DNA of 60,275 nt from Cupriavidus sp. (GCA_031180665.1 JAPSLP010000033.1:1-60275), one strand, 5' to 3'; shown: positions 1 through 8,787, counted from the stretch's first letter. Program-made: numbers and translations. The notes: generated by a model not told the origin, from the sequence alone.

Positions 1-84
1 GGGAATCACGATGCCGGAAGCGGTCTTGGTTTCGTTGTCCAGACGCTTGACGATCACGCGGTCGTGCAAAGGACGCAGATTCAT
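1..84 (-). CDS. groES: Co-chaperonin GroES, N-terminal fragment
   Basis: The reverse strand reads [20 protein letters not shown] and continues to the window edge (28 codons visible). This is the classic GroES N-terminus ([12 protein letters not shown]). GroES is the heptameric lid of the GroEL folding chamber in the cytoplasm. The start is set by an AAGGAG ribosome site 5 nt before the ATG. The CIRCE operator and sigma70 promoter at 186-240 support the assignment. The gene is cut by the window, and groEL is expected beyond it. Confidence 0.95.
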
Positions 85-185
85 ACGGACTCCTTAGTAC
101 AAGTGAGCATTTATTTGCAAAGTGGCCACCGCGGAACTGCGGAGGCCCTTGAAATCGGACGCCAGATGCAGGCTACAGCACGCTG

Positions 186-212
186 TTAGCACTCGCACCC
201 GGCGAGTGCTAA
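186..212 (-). promoter_or_regulatory. CIRCE operator (HrcA binding site) of groES
   Basis: Perfect inverted repeat TTAGCACTC-N9-GAGTGCTAA, identical to the CIRCE consensus. CIRCE is bound by the heat-shock repressor HrcA. It lies directly after the -10 box of the groES promoter and about 100 nt before the groES start codon, so it would sit at the 5' end of the transcript. Confidence 0.96.
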
Positions 213-240
213 TTATAGGGACGGGGTTTCGGGTTTTCAA
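212..240 (-). promoter_or_regulatory. Sigma70-type promoter of groES
   Basis: On the minus strand TTGAAA (235-240) is followed after exactly 17 bp by TATAAT (212-217). Both boxes match or nearly match the housekeeping consensus. The CIRCE element overlaps the last base of the -10 box. This suggests sigma70 transcription under HrcA repression rather than sigma32 control. Confidence 0.85.
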
Positions 241-386
241 GACGAGGCCTGAATCCGGGTTTACCCGCATAAAGGAAGGAAAAACGGCGCGGCCCTGCGC
301 CGGGCAAGGCCGGACGGGCATTGTCTCTTATATTGTGCGGCCGGTATTTTTTCAGCCGGACGACCGCCCGTTGGCGGTTCCCTGCC

Positions 387-435
387 GTCGTCCCCCCGAA
401 AGCGGGGATCCCGCGACTTCAAGCCAGGACACTGG
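387..435. repeat. Dispersed GC-rich hairpin repeat (family A, half copy)
   Basis: GTCGTCC followed by a CCCCGAAAGCGGGG hairpin and a tail ending ACACTGG. Fuller copies of the same family occur at 5892-5963, 37431-37500 and 57627-57698. This looks like one arm of a REP/BIME-like palindromic element. It lies just past the stop codon of the flavin oxidoreductase gene. The rest of the 241-464 gap holds nothing else recognisable. Confidence 0.6.
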
Positions 436-464
436 TCTCGCGCCGTCGCGCAGGCAACAAGGCT

Positions 465-1442
465 TCAGACCCCGCCCCGCAACTGCGGCAGCACCGTCTG
501 CGCGCAGGCGTCGATCCAGGCCTGCTGGTTGCCGCAGACGTTGTGCAGGAAGACCGCGTCGGCGCCCATCGCCAGGTCCTCGGCGAGCCAGGCCGCTTGT
601 TGCGCGGCGTCGCAGGAGATGCGGACCGCGCGCTCGATGTCGTCCGGGGACACCGTCCGGGCGCGGACATCGAATTCGGCCGGGGTCGCCAGGTTCGCCG
701 CGGTTTCGCTGTCGAACACATTGGTGCGCCACTGCTCGTAGGCCATGCGGCGGGCGGCCTCGTCGCCCTGGGTGGGATCGGCGTAGGCGATCTTGGCCTG
801 GATATGCACCGGCTTGTTTTCGCCGCCGCCCTCGCGGAAGGCGTCGATGACGGCGCGCATGGTCTCGCGCGGCCCCGAGATCGTGATCAGGCCGTCGGCC
901 CACTGCCCCGCCCAGCGCGCGGTCTGCTCCGTCAGCGCCGCAGCGAAGATCGGCGGTGGACGCTGCGGCAGCGTATATAGGCGGGCGCGCTCGACCACGA
1001 TGCTGCCCCGGTGTGTCACCTCCTCGCCGCGCCACAGCGCGCGCATCGTGTCCACCGACTCGGCCAGCATGGCCTGCCGCTCGGGCTTGGGTGGCCACGG
1101 CCGGCCGGTGATGTGTTCGTTCAGCGCTTCGCCGGTGCCCAGCGCGATCCAGAAGCGGCCGGGAAACATGGCCTCCAGCGTCGCCGCGGCCTGTGCGACG
1201 ACGGCGGGGTGGTAGCGTCCGAACGGGCAGGCGACCACGCCCGTCGGCAGATCGACGGTCGCCATCGCGGCGCCGAGCCAGGACCACGAATGGCCGCTCT
1301 GCCCTTGCCGCTCGCTCCACGGATGGAAGTGATCGGAGCTGCTGAGCGCGGTAAAGCCCGCCAGCTGTGCGGCGCGCGCATAGCGCAGCAGGTCGCCCGG
1401 CGAGAACTGTTCGTGCGAGGCGTGATAGCCGATCAAGGACAT
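465..1442 (-). CDS. LLM-class flavin-dependent oxidoreductase (TIGR03885-type)
   Basis: 325-aa luciferase-like monooxygenase-fold protein. The N-terminus (YHASHEQF, then YARAAQLAGFTALSSSDHFHPW) and the central GTGEALNEHITG at about residues 111-122 match the clade annotated as probable non-F420 flavinoid oxidoreductases. FMN is the likely cofactor; the substrate is unknown. It is the last gene of a minus-strand cluster: the ASRT-like gene ends 58 bp upstream, and both follow two GH13 genes. This points to a reaction linked to sugar or trehalose metabolism or stress, which is inference. Full length for the family. Confidence 0.85.
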   Translation of the reverse strand: MSLIGYHASHEQFSPGDLLRYARAAQLAGFTALSSSDHFHPWSERQGQSGHSWSWLGAAMATVDLPTGVVACPFGRYHPAVVAQAAATLEAMFPGRFWIALGTGEALNEHITGRPWPPKPERQAMLAESVDTMRALWRGEEVTHRGSIVVERARLYTLPQRPPPIFAAALTEQTARWAGQWADGLITISGPRETMRAVIDAFREGGGENKPVHIQAKIAYADPTQGDEAARRMAYEQWRTNVFDSETAANLATPAEFDVRARTVSPDDIERAVRISCDAAQQAAWLAEDLAMGADAVFLHNVCGNQQAWIDACAQTVLPQLRGGV

Positions 1443-1500
1443 GGCGGACTCCTGGGCGGGATGGGGATGGGCTGGCGCTCAGCTGGCGCTCAGCTGGTGG

Positions 1501-1887
1501 TCAGCCGGCCGCTGCCGGCACCGGATACGCCAGCGTGGTCATCAGCGCCAGCGCGGCCTGGCGCGAATCGAGCCGGGTGTGCTGCACGACGATCGGCACA
1601 TCCGACTCGATCACGCTGGCGTAATCGGTGTCCTCGGGAATCGGCTCGGGGTCGCGCAGATCGTTGAAGCGCAGATGCAGCGTGCGGCGAGCCGGCACCG
1701 TCAGCCGGTACGGACCCACGGGCTCGCGGTCCGCATAGAAGATGGTCACCGTGACATTGGCCTCGGTATCGCCGGTATTGAGCAGGCAGGCTGCCTCGTG
1801 GCTGTTCAATTGCCGGCTCGCGGCCGGGTCGGTCGGCGGCAGATAGCCTTCGGCAATCACCCAGCGCCGTTGTCCGATCGCTTCCAT
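1501..1887 (-). CDS. ASRT-family (sensory rhodopsin transducer-like) small-molecule binding protein
   Basis: 128-aa all-beta protein resembling Anabaena sensory rhodopsin transducer: starts MEAIGQRRWVIAEGYLP, then LNSHEAACLLNTGD, VTIFYADREPVGPY, and VPARRTLHLRFNDL. The start at 1887 is preceded by AAGGAG at good spacing; the longer open frame upstream overlaps the GH13 gene and is out of character. In Anabaena the protein binds a retinal sensory rhodopsin, but the wider superfamily is proposed to bind small molecules such as sugars. No rhodopsin gene is in the window. Its place between a trehalose-synthase-like gene and a flavin oxidoreductase supports a sugar-linked role (inference). Confidence 0.85.
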   Translation of the reverse strand: MEAIGQRRWVIAEGYLPPTDPAASRQLNSHEAACLLNTGDTEANVTVTIFYADREPVGPYRLTVPARRTLHLRFNDLRDPEPIPEDTDYASVIESDVPIVVQHTRLDSRQAALALMTTLAYPVPAAAG

Positions 1888-1945
1888 CGCGTTCTCCTTG
1901 GTTGTTCGTCGGTGGCGGGATTGGCAGCGTCCATGGCGTCCACGA

Positions 1946-3574
1946 TCAGGGCGCAAAACACGGCCGCTGCCGCAGCCAGCGATAGCCGTAGGCGCGCAGC
2001 TGCAGCGCATGCGCGTGGTTCTCCCGCGGCGGATACGGGCCGTCGACCAGCATGTCGCGCAGCTCGCCGACCTCGACATCGGGCATCCGGACCTCCACGT
2101 CCTTGCCCGACAGATTGGCGAAGGTGAAGACCACCTGCCCATCGAGCTCATGCCGCAGCGCCAGGACCGAGGGACAGCCGACGTCCATCACCGTGCATTG
2201 GCCATAACCGATCTCCGGCATGCCGACGCGCGCACGGATCATCTTGCCGGTCTTGGCCAGCAGCGAATCGTCGCGCAGCGATTGATCGTAGATATTGACC
2301 TTGTCGTAGCCGAACGGGCCGTCGCGGATCACCGGCACCGGCAGCGATTCCGGATCGACGGGCGAGAAGCCGCCATTGACCTCATCGGACCATTGCATCG
2401 CGGTGCGCACCGCGTGGCGTTCCTTCAGCGACAGGTCCTCGCCCATGCCGATCTCCTCGCCATAGCGCAGGATCGGCGTGCCGGGCAGCGAGAACAGCAG
2501 CGCATGGACCTGCGCGATGCGGCGCTGGTCGCCCTCGAGCATCGGCGGCAGCCGGCGGCGGATGCCGCGGTTGTAGACGCGCATGTTCTCTTCCGGCGCG
2601 AAACGCTGCATCACCTCCTCGCGCTCGGCCTCGCTGAGCCGCTCCAGGTCGAGCTCGTCGTGATTGCGCACCCAGACCGCGTACTGCGCGCGCTCGGGCG
2701 GGTCGGGCTGCTCGCGCAGCGCGCGTTCGATCGGCTCGGCGCGCTCGCGCGCCAGCGCCAGGAACAGGAAGTTGTTCAGGAAGAAGTTGGACACCAGCGT
2801 CAGCCGATGGCCCTTGCCGAAGTAGCGCGCGTAGTCCTCGGCCGGCACGTCGACCTCGCCGAGCAGCACCGCGTCGGAGCGGCGCAGCATCGCGAACGCG
2901 CGCAGGTCGTTCAGCAGCCAGAAGCCGTCGTCGCGCGGGTCCGCTTCCTTGGCGCCGTCGATCATGTGCCCGGCCGCATCGATGCGGAACCCCGATACGC
3001 CGAGCCGCAGCCAGAACGACATGATGTCCTCGATCTCGGCGCGCACCGCCGGGTTGGCGATATTGAGATCGGGCTGATGCGAATAGAAGGCGTGCCGGTA
3101 GTATTGCCCCGCCTCCTCGTCCCAGGTCCAGACGCTGTCCTCGACGGTCGGGAAGATCGGCTTGACGTGGGTCTCCTGCGGCTCGTCCGCCCAGACGTAG
3201 TAGTCGCGGTACGGCGAATTGCGGTCGCGGCGCGCCTCCTGGAACCAGCGATGCTGATCGGATGTGTGGTGCGCCACCAGCTCCACCATCACGCGGATAC
3301 CGAGCTCCTCGGCCTTCTCCAGCAGCGCCACCATGTCGGCCAGGTCGCCGAAGCGCGGATCGACCGCGAGATGGTCGGTGACGTCGTAGCCGCCATCGCG
3401 AAACGGCGACTGGTAGAACGGCGAGAGCCAGATGCAGGTCACGCCGAGCCCGCGCAGGTATTCGAGATGCGCGGTCAAACCCTGCAGGTCGCCCCATCCG
3501 TCGTTATTGCCGTCGCGAAATACGCTGACGTCGATCTGGTAGATGATCGCATTGCGGTACCAAAGCGAACGCAT
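1946..3574 (-). CDS. GH13 trehalose-synthase-like protein (TreS type, no maltokinase domain)
   Basis: 542-aa (beta/alpha)8 GH13 enzyme. The catalytic triad is visible: nucleophile D199 in GFRIDAAGH, acid/base E240 in LLGEVD, D306 in RNHDELD. The blocks PAEDYARYFGKGHR, FFLNNFLFLALARE and LFSLPGTPILRYGEEIGMG follow maltose alpha-D-glucosyltransferase (TreS) closely, so maltose-trehalose interconversion is the best guess. Conserved region I, normally D-x3-N-H, reads ELVAHH (98-103). The start follows AGGAGGGAG. It lies 64 bp after the alpha-glucosidase gene in the same orientation. A general alpha-amylase role is the alternative. Confidence 0.85.
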   Translation of the reverse strand: MRSLWYRNAIIYQIDVSVFRDGNNDGWGDLQGLTAHLEYLRGLGVTCIWLSPFYQSPFRDGGYDVTDHLAVDPRFGDLADMVALLEKAEELGIRVMVELVAHHTSDQHRWFQEARRDRNSPYRDYYVWADEPQETHVKPIFPTVEDSVWTWDEEAGQYYRHAFYSHQPDLNIANPAVRAEIEDIMSFWLRLGVSGFRIDAAGHMIDGAKEADPRDDGFWLLNDLRAFAMLRRSDAVLLGEVDVPAEDYARYFGKGHRLTLVSNFFLNNFLFLALARERAEPIERALREQPDPPERAQYAVWVRNHDELDLERLSEAEREEVMQRFAPEENMRVYNRGIRRRLPPMLEGDQRRIAQVHALLFSLPGTPILRYGEEIGMGEDLSLKERHAVRTAMQWSDEVNGGFSPVDPESLPVPVIRDGPFGYDKVNIYDQSLRDDSLLAKTGKMIRARVGMPEIGYGQCTVMDVGCPSVLALRHELDGQVVFTFANLSGKDVEVRMPDVEVGELRDMLVDGPYPPRENHAHALQLRAYGYRWLRQRPCFAP

Positions 3575-3638
3575 GGGCTCTCCCTCCTGACGATGGAACG
3601 GCGACAGCGGGCGGGCCGTGCCGCTCCGCCCGCCTCGA

Positions 3639-5300
3639 TTACGGCCGCGGTGGCTGCTGCTGTTGCCGATCCAGCGGCTCGAGCAGGACGCCCTGCTCCG
3701 GCTGCAGCAAGCCGTCGAACCGGCGGTCGGGCCCCTCCGGCACGCTGTCGATCGCGACCCGCCAGTCGCCGTCGAGATCGAATGGCAGCGGCCGGTCGGC
3801 GAAATTGATGCAGACCACCCGCTCGTCGTCGCCATGCCGGCGGCGATAGGCCAGTACCTCGGGCGGCGACGGCAATTCCTCCCAATCGCCCAGGCGCAGC
3901 GCCGGGCTCGCGCGGCGCGCGGCAATCAGCGTGCGGTACAGATGCAGCATCGACGAGGGCTGCGACCATTGCGACTGCACCGACAGCGTGGCCGCCTCGG
4001 GCGGGAACGGCAGCCATGTCCGGCCCCCGCGCCAGCCATGCGGCGGCGCGAAGTCCCACGGAATCGGACCGCGCGGACCGTCTCGTCCGCCCGGGTCGAC
4101 CCGTTGGCCCGGCGCGACCATCACGTCCTCGAGCCCCAGTTCCTCGCCCTGGAAGATGAACGGCGTGCCGCGCAGCGTCAGCAGCATCACCGCGGCGGCG
4201 CGCGCGCGGCGCATCGAGCCGCCATAGCGGGTGCGATGGCGCTCGTTGTCGTGGTTGGACAGCACCCAGGTCGGCCAGGCCTCGGCCGGCTGCAGCAGCG
4301 CATCGACCTCGCGGATACAGGTGCGGAATACCACCGGATCCCAGGGCGCATCGAGCGGCGGGAAGTTGAACGACATATGCAGCTCGTCCCCGGCGCCGTA
4401 GTACTGCACCACGGTGGCGGTCGAGCGGATATTGACCTCGCCGACCAGCACGCGGTCGCCGGGATAGCTGTCGACGAGCTTGCGGATGCCGCGCAGCACC
4501 TCGTGGCTGTAGGGATCGTCATTGAAGTCGGCCAGCGGCTCGCCCGCGAGGCAGCGCGGATGATCGGCGAAGGTCGGGTCCTTGCCGGTGCAATGCGCGA
4601 CGTCGATGCGAAAGCCGTCGACGCCGCGATCGAGCCAGAAACGCAGCACGCCGTGCATGGCCTGCACGACCTCGGGATTGCGCCAGTTCAGGTCCGGCTG
4701 CTGCGGCAGGAACAGGTGCAGATAGTATTGGCCGGTGGCCTCGTCCCACGTCCATGCGCTGCCGGCGCCGAGCGCCGCGCGCCAGTCGTTGGGCTGGTCG
4801 CGCCAGATGTACCAGTCGCGCTTCGGGTTGTCGCGCGACGAGCGCGATTCGATGAACCACGGATGCTGATCCGAGGTGTGGTTCGGCACGAAGTCGAGCA
4901 GCACGCGCAGTCCGCGCGCATGCGCTTCGCCAATCAGCCGGTCGGCATCGGCCAGCGAGCCGAACACCGGATCGACGTCGCAGTAGTCGCTGATGTCATA
5001 GCCCGCGTCCGCCATCGGCGAGCGATAGATCGGCGAGATCCAGATCGTATCGGCGCCCAGTGCGCGCACATGGTCGAGCCGCTCGATGATGCCGGCCAGG
5101 TCGCCGACGCCGTCGCCATTCGCATCGGCGAAGGAGCGCGGGTAGATCTGGTAGACCACGGCGCTCTTCCACCAGAGCGAGGTGTCGCGCGTCGCTTCGA
5201 CGGTCTGCGAGGGATCGGGCGGTGGGCCGGGCATGGCGCCGGCCGGTGCGGTGGCACGGACGTTCACATTCATGGGCGCGCTGGCAATGACGGTTGTCAT
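3639..5300 (-). CDS. GH13 alpha-glucosidase
   Basis: 553-aa GH13 protein. The motif DFVPNH (136-141), nucleophile D233 in GFRIDVAH, acid/base E288 in LVGEVN and D351 in SNHDNERH are all intact. GADTIWISPIYRSPMADAGYDISDY and FIFQGEELGLED are typical of alpha-glucosidases and oligo-1,6-glucosidases of proteobacteria. It probably releases glucose from maltose-like or sucrose-like substrates in the cytoplasm; no signal peptide is seen. First gene of the four-gene operon. The ATG at 5300 has no clear ribosome site; an internal ATG at 5273 is possible. C-terminal DRQQQQPPRP tail is low complexity. Confidence 0.9.
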   Translation of the reverse strand: MTTVIASAPMNVNVRATAPAGAMPGPPPDPSQTVEATRDTSLWWKSAVVYQIYPRSFADANGDGVGDLAGIIERLDHVRALGADTIWISPIYRSPMADAGYDISDYCDVDPVFGSLADADRLIGEAHARGLRVLLDFVPNHTSDQHPWFIESRSSRDNPKRDWYIWRDQPNDWRAALGAGSAWTWDEATGQYYLHLFLPQQPDLNWRNPEVVQAMHGVLRFWLDRGVDGFRIDVAHCTGKDPTFADHPRCLAGEPLADFNDDPYSHEVLRGIRKLVDSYPGDRVLVGEVNIRSTATVVQYYGAGDELHMSFNFPPLDAPWDPVVFRTCIREVDALLQPAEAWPTWVLSNHDNERHRTRYGGSMRRARAAAVMLLTLRGTPFIFQGEELGLEDVMVAPGQRVDPGGRDGPRGPIPWDFAPPHGWRGGRTWLPFPPEAATLSVQSQWSQPSSMLHLYRTLIAARRASPALRLGDWEELPSPPEVLAYRRRHGDDERVVCINFADRPLPFDLDGDWRVAIDSVPEGPDRRFDGLLQPEQGVLLEPLDRQQQQPPRP

Positions 5301-5533
5301 CCGGCCGACGATGCAGCTTCCATGCCTGTCTGGCGGCATCTGCGGTGCGGTCCGAAGCCGAACCCGATATAGAGGCCGCGGCACTGCGGGCGCGATGCGC
5401 AAATCCTGCGCGGGCGCGGTAATTTTTTCCGACGGGGGATCAGGGTGATGAAAGGGAGGCGGAAAGCGTGCCGACGGAGGCGGCTGGAGGCGTGGACAGC
5501 GGCGTGGACAGCGGCGGCGGCAGGCTCCAGGGG

Positions 5534-5824
5534 CTAGGACAACAGCCCTGAGTCCTCGATATACCCGAGGGCCTGCCGTATCTCCCGGCGCGCCTTCAGG
5601 CTGTAGCAGACCTGCCGGTCCCGCACGGTCAGGGCCACGATGTCGGCCTGCAGCAGTTCCTGGAAGATCCGCCCCGCGCGGCGCAGATTCAGGCCGACCG
5701 CCGCGGCCAGGTCGGCGGCGGGCATGCCGTCCTCGCCGGCCTCCAGCAGCGCGCGGCAGATGTCGGCCCGCGCCGGATCGGTCAGCAAGGCATAGCTCAA
5801 GGTGGCTTCCTGCTTGGGGTCCAT
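5534..5824 (-). CDS. ArsR-type winged-helix transcriptional regulator
   Basis: 96-aa protein with an ArsR/MarR-like winged helix: SYALLTDPARADICRALLEAG, helix pair ADLAAAVGLNLRRAGRIFQEL, and wing TVRDRQVCYSLK. It lacks the CxC metal site of classic ArsR. It is encoded upstream of and codirectional with the GH13 operon (233-bp gap), so it could regulate that operon; this is inference. Start at 5824 is the only ATG in frame. The 5301-5533 gap is GC rich and shows no convincing promoter or gene. Confidence 0.75.
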   Translation of the reverse strand: MDPKQEATLSYALLTDPARADICRALLEAGEDGMPAADLAAAVGLNLRRAGRIFQELLQADIVALTVRDRQVCYSLKARREIRQALGYIEDSGLLS

Positions 5825-5891
5825 GTCCGTACATTAGGCGGCACATCCGGCAATGGCAAGCCGCGTTCGCGGGATAGCACACGCGGCCATC

Positions 5892-5963
5892 GTCGTCCCC
5901 GCGAACGCGGGGACCCAGTGGCTTCCAAAGACGCTGGATTCCCGCGTTCGCGCCAATGACGGG
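5892..5963. repeat. Dispersed double-hairpin repeat (family A)
   Basis: Two facing arms: GTCGTCCCCGCGAACGCGGG with GACCCAGTGG, then ACGCTGGATTCCCGCG ending in ATGACGGG. Same family as 37431-37500 and 57627-57698. It fills the gap between the ArsR-like gene and the end of the molybdenum hydroxylase gene. It may act as a transcription-end hairpin for both convergent-side transcripts, but there is no T tract. Confidence 0.65.
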
Positions 5964-6005
5964 ATGGGCGCCGACCCGCTGTCAACAGGACACCGCCGCC
6001 CTCGC

Positions 6006-8300
6006 CTACGCCATCACGAACGGCAGCTGCCGCTGGCGCTTGCCGGTCAGCTTGAACACCGCGTTGGCGACCGCCGGCGCAATCACCGGCACGCCAGGCT
6101 CGCCCAGCCCCGTGGGCGGATCGTCGGACGGCACGAAGTGCACCTCGACCGGGGGCGCATCGTTGATGCGCACCGGCGGGAAGTCGCCGAAGTTGCTGTT
6201 CTTGACCGCGCCGTTGTCGATCTCGATGGCAAACCCCGGCCGGATCATCGCCAGGCCGAACACGCAGCCGCCCTCGATCTGCGCGCGCGCCGACAGCGGG
6301 TTGACCACGCGATTGGCATGCACACCGGCGGTGACGCGATGCACATGCGGCTGCCCGTTCTGCAGCGAGACCTCGACCACATAGGCCACCGCCGAATCGA
6401 AGGACTGGTGCACCGCGACGCCCCAGGCCCGCCCGGCCGGCAGCTTGCGCTTGCCGTAGCCCGACTTTTCCACCGCCAATTGCAGGGCCGCGCGCTGCCG
6501 CGCGCCCTTGACCGGATCGAGCTGCGCGAGCCGGTAGGCCACCGGGTCCTGCTTCGCCACCGTCGCCAGTTCGTCGATCAGCGTCTCCTTGACGAAGGCG
6601 GTGTGGGTATGGCCGACCGAACGCCACCACAGCACCGGCACCTGGACCTTCGGGTGATGGACCGACAGCCGCATCGGGAAGCCATAGTCATGGTCGACGA
6701 TGCCTTCGGTCATGGTGTGGTCGACGCCGTCCTTGACGAGGAAGGCCTCGAACGGCGAGCCCATCGTCAGCGACTGGCCGACGATCGCGTGCTCCCAGCC
6801 CAGTACCTTGCCCTGGGCATCGACACCGATGCGCGCGCGGTGCAGATGCAGCGGCCGGTAGTAGCCGCCGCGGATATCGTCCTCGCGGCTCCAGATGACC
6901 TTGACCGGCTCGCGATGGCCCTTGGCGACCCAGGCGCGCATCACGTGCGCGGCCTCGACCAGATAGTCGGAGGTCGGCACCGCGCGCCGGCCGAAGCCGC
7001 CGCCGGCCATCATCGTCACGACCGAGACCTGCTCCGGCGGCACGCCGAAGGTCTTGGCCAGCGCGCCGTGGTCGACGGTCTGGAACTGCGTGCCGGCCCA
7101 GACCTTGACCCGGGTCGGCTTGCCGCCGGCCACCTCGGCCTGCATCGTGCAGTTCAACGGCTCCATCGGCGCGTGCGCCAGATACGGGAAGCGGTACTCC
7201 GCCTCGACGGTGCGCGCGGCCCCGGCGAGATCGAAGGCATCGGCGCGCGGCATCCTGCCGGGCTGGCGCGCGAGCCTGGTGTATTCCTCGTACAGCGCCG
7301 CGGTCGAGACGGTCGAGCCGCTGTCGTCCCATTCGGCCTGCAGTGCATCGCGACCCTGCTTGGCCGGCCAATAGCCGTTGGCGATCACCGCGACGCCGGT
7401 GCCGCCGCCATCGGTCGGCACCTCCAGCACCTCGACCACGCCCTTGACCGCGCGCGCCGCATCCGCATCGAAACGGCGCACCTTGCCGCCGAAGCGCGGC
7501 GGGCGTGCGACCACGGCGACCATCAGGTTGTCGAGCTGCGTATCGATGCCGAAGCCGACCGATCCGTCCAGCTTGCCGCGCGTGTCCAGCCGCGGCGTCG
7601 GCTTGCCGATCAGCGTGAAGCGCGACGGGTCCTTCAGCGTGACCTGTTGCGGCACCGGCAGCGCCATCGCGGCCTGCGCCAGCTCGCCGTAGGTCGCGCG
7701 GCGACTCCCGGCGGTGACCACGCCCTGCGCGGCCGTGCATGCCGACGGCTCGACCTGCCACTGCTGCGCAGCCGCGGCGACCAGCATCGCCCGGGCGCGG
7801 GCGCCAAGCTCGCGATACTGCTGGTACGAGTGCTTGACCGCAGTCGAGCCGCCCGTCATCTGGATCCCCATCGCGGGGTCCTTGTAGGGCTCGCCGGCCG
7901 GCGCCAGCACCGCGCGCACGTTGCGCCAGTCGACGTCGAGCTCCTCGGCCAGCGCCATCGGCAGCGCGGTGTGTACGCCCTGACCGAACTCGAGCCGGTT
8001 GACCGCGACCGTCACGGTGTTGTCGGGCGCAATCACGATGAAGGCCTGCGGCGCGGCGGCCGGACCCTTCGCGGTGGGTGCGGCGGATGCGGCGGCCTCG
8101 TCGGCACGGGGCGCGCCCAGCGGCGCGATGCCCAGCGCCAGTCCGCCGCCGGCCATGCCGGTCAGCTTCAGGAAGGTGCGCCGGCCGATGCCGGCCGCCG
8201 GCGCGTCATGGCCGTCGTGCGCGCCATGGGCGTCATGCGGGCCGTCGCCGGCGCCGCCGGATAGCGCGGCAATCCGCGCGCCAAGTCGTTGCATTTGCAT
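6006..8300 (-). CDS. Molybdopterin-binding large subunit of an xanthine-dehydrogenase-family (IorB-like) oxidase
   Basis: 764-aa protein. The N-terminus has a His/Asp-rich stretch, then a Tat signal with RR at 40-41 followed by TFLKLTGMAGGG, so it is exported folded. The body matches the isoquinoline 1-oxidoreductase/aldehyde dehydrogenase beta-subunit type: NRLEFGQGVHTALPMALAEEL, MTGGSTAVKHSYQQYRELGA, MMAGGGFGRRAVPTSDYL and the late GLGEPGVPVIAPAVANA with the likely base Glu. It needs a molybdenum cofactor. The start at 8300 follows AGGAGA. The 2Fe-2S partner gene lies 28 bp upstream. No cytochrome or FAD subunit gene is adjacent. Substrate unknown. Confidence 0.92.
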   Translation of the reverse strand: MQMQRLGARIAALSGGAGDGPHDAHGAHDGHDAPAAGIGRRTFLKLTGMAGGGLALGIAPLGAPRADEAAASAAPTAKGPAAAPQAFIVIAPDNTVTVAVNRLEFGQGVHTALPMALAEELDVDWRNVRAVLAPAGEPYKDPAMGIQMTGGSTAVKHSYQQYRELGARARAMLVAAAAQQWQVEPSACTAAQGVVTAGSRRATYGELAQAAMALPVPQQVTLKDPSRFTLIGKPTPRLDTRGKLDGSVGFGIDTQLDNLMVAVVARPPRFGGKVRRFDADAARAVKGVVEVLEVPTDGGGTGVAVIANGYWPAKQGRDALQAEWDDSGSTVSTAALYEEYTRLARQPGRMPRADAFDLAGAARTVEAEYRFPYLAHAPMEPLNCTMQAEVAGGKPTRVKVWAGTQFQTVDHGALAKTFGVPPEQVSVVTMMAGGGFGRRAVPTSDYLVEAAHVMRAWVAKGHREPVKVIWSREDDIRGGYYRPLHLHRARIGVDAQGKVLGWEHAIVGQSLTMGSPFEAFLVKDGVDHTMTEGIVDHDYGFPMRLSVHHPKVQVPVLWWRSVGHTHTAFVKETLIDELATVAKQDPVAYRLAQLDPVKGARQRAALQLAVEKSGYGKRKLPAGRAWGVAVHQSFDSAVAYVVEVSLQNGQPHVHRVTAGVHANRVVNPLSARAQIEGGCVFGLAMIRPGFAIEIDNGAVKNSNFGDFPPVRINDAPPVEVHFVPSDDPPTGLGEPGVPVIAPAVANAVFKLTGKRQRQLPFVMA

Positions 8301-8328
8301 GGTGTCTCCTGGACCCATCAATCCACAA

Positions 8329-8787
8329 TCAGCCCAGCGTCCGGGCGGCGTCCTTGATGGCGGCGCGGATGCGCTGGTACGTGCCGCAGCGGCACAGATT
8401 GCCCGCCATCGCCTGGTCGATATCGGCATCGGTCGGCTTGCGCTTGTTGCGCAGCAGCCCGATCGCGCTCATCACCTGCCCGTTCTGGCAATAGCCGCAC
8501 TGCGATACATCGTTCCTGACCCACGCATCGAGCACCGCGCGGCCGACCTTGTCGGTGCCGGCGCCTTCGATCGTGGTGATACGCGCGCCCTGCAGCGCGG
8601 AGATCGGCGTCACACAGGCGCGGACCGGCTGGCCGTTCATGTGCACGGTGCACGCGCCGCAGGCCGCGATGCCGCAGCCGAACTTGGTGCCGGTCATATG
8701 CAGCTGATCGCGCAGCGCCCACAGCAGCGGCGTGCTTGGATCGGCGTCGACCTGCATCGGCTTGCCGTTGATTTCCAGCGTCGTCAT
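8329..8787 (-). CDS. 2Fe-2S subunit of the molybdenum hydroxylase (IorA-like)
   Basis: 152-aa small subunit with two [2Fe-2S] clusters: plant-type Cys38, Cys43, Cys46 and Cys58 ([16 protein letters not shown]) and the C-terminal pairs Cys97/Cys100 and Cys132/Cys134 ([20 protein letters not shown]). It passes electrons from the molybdenum centre of the large subunit. The start at 8787 follows AGGAACG. Transcribed just before the large subunit, so the two form one operon. It has no export signal and probably leaves with the Tat-tagged partner. Confidence 0.95.
   Translation of the reverse strand: MTTLEINGKPMQVDADPSTPLLWALRDQLHMTGTKFGCGIAACGACTVHMNGQPVRACVTPISALQGARITTIEGAGTDKVGRAVLDAWVRNDVSQCGYCQNGQVMSAIGLLRNKRKPTDADIDQAMAGNLCRCGTYQRIRAAIKDAARTLG

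Noticed and set aside
1888..2151. Upstream extension of the ASRT-like gene
   Set aside because: The extra 88 residues overlap the GH13 gene in another frame and are Arg/Ser rich; a strong ribosome site marks the ATG at 1887.
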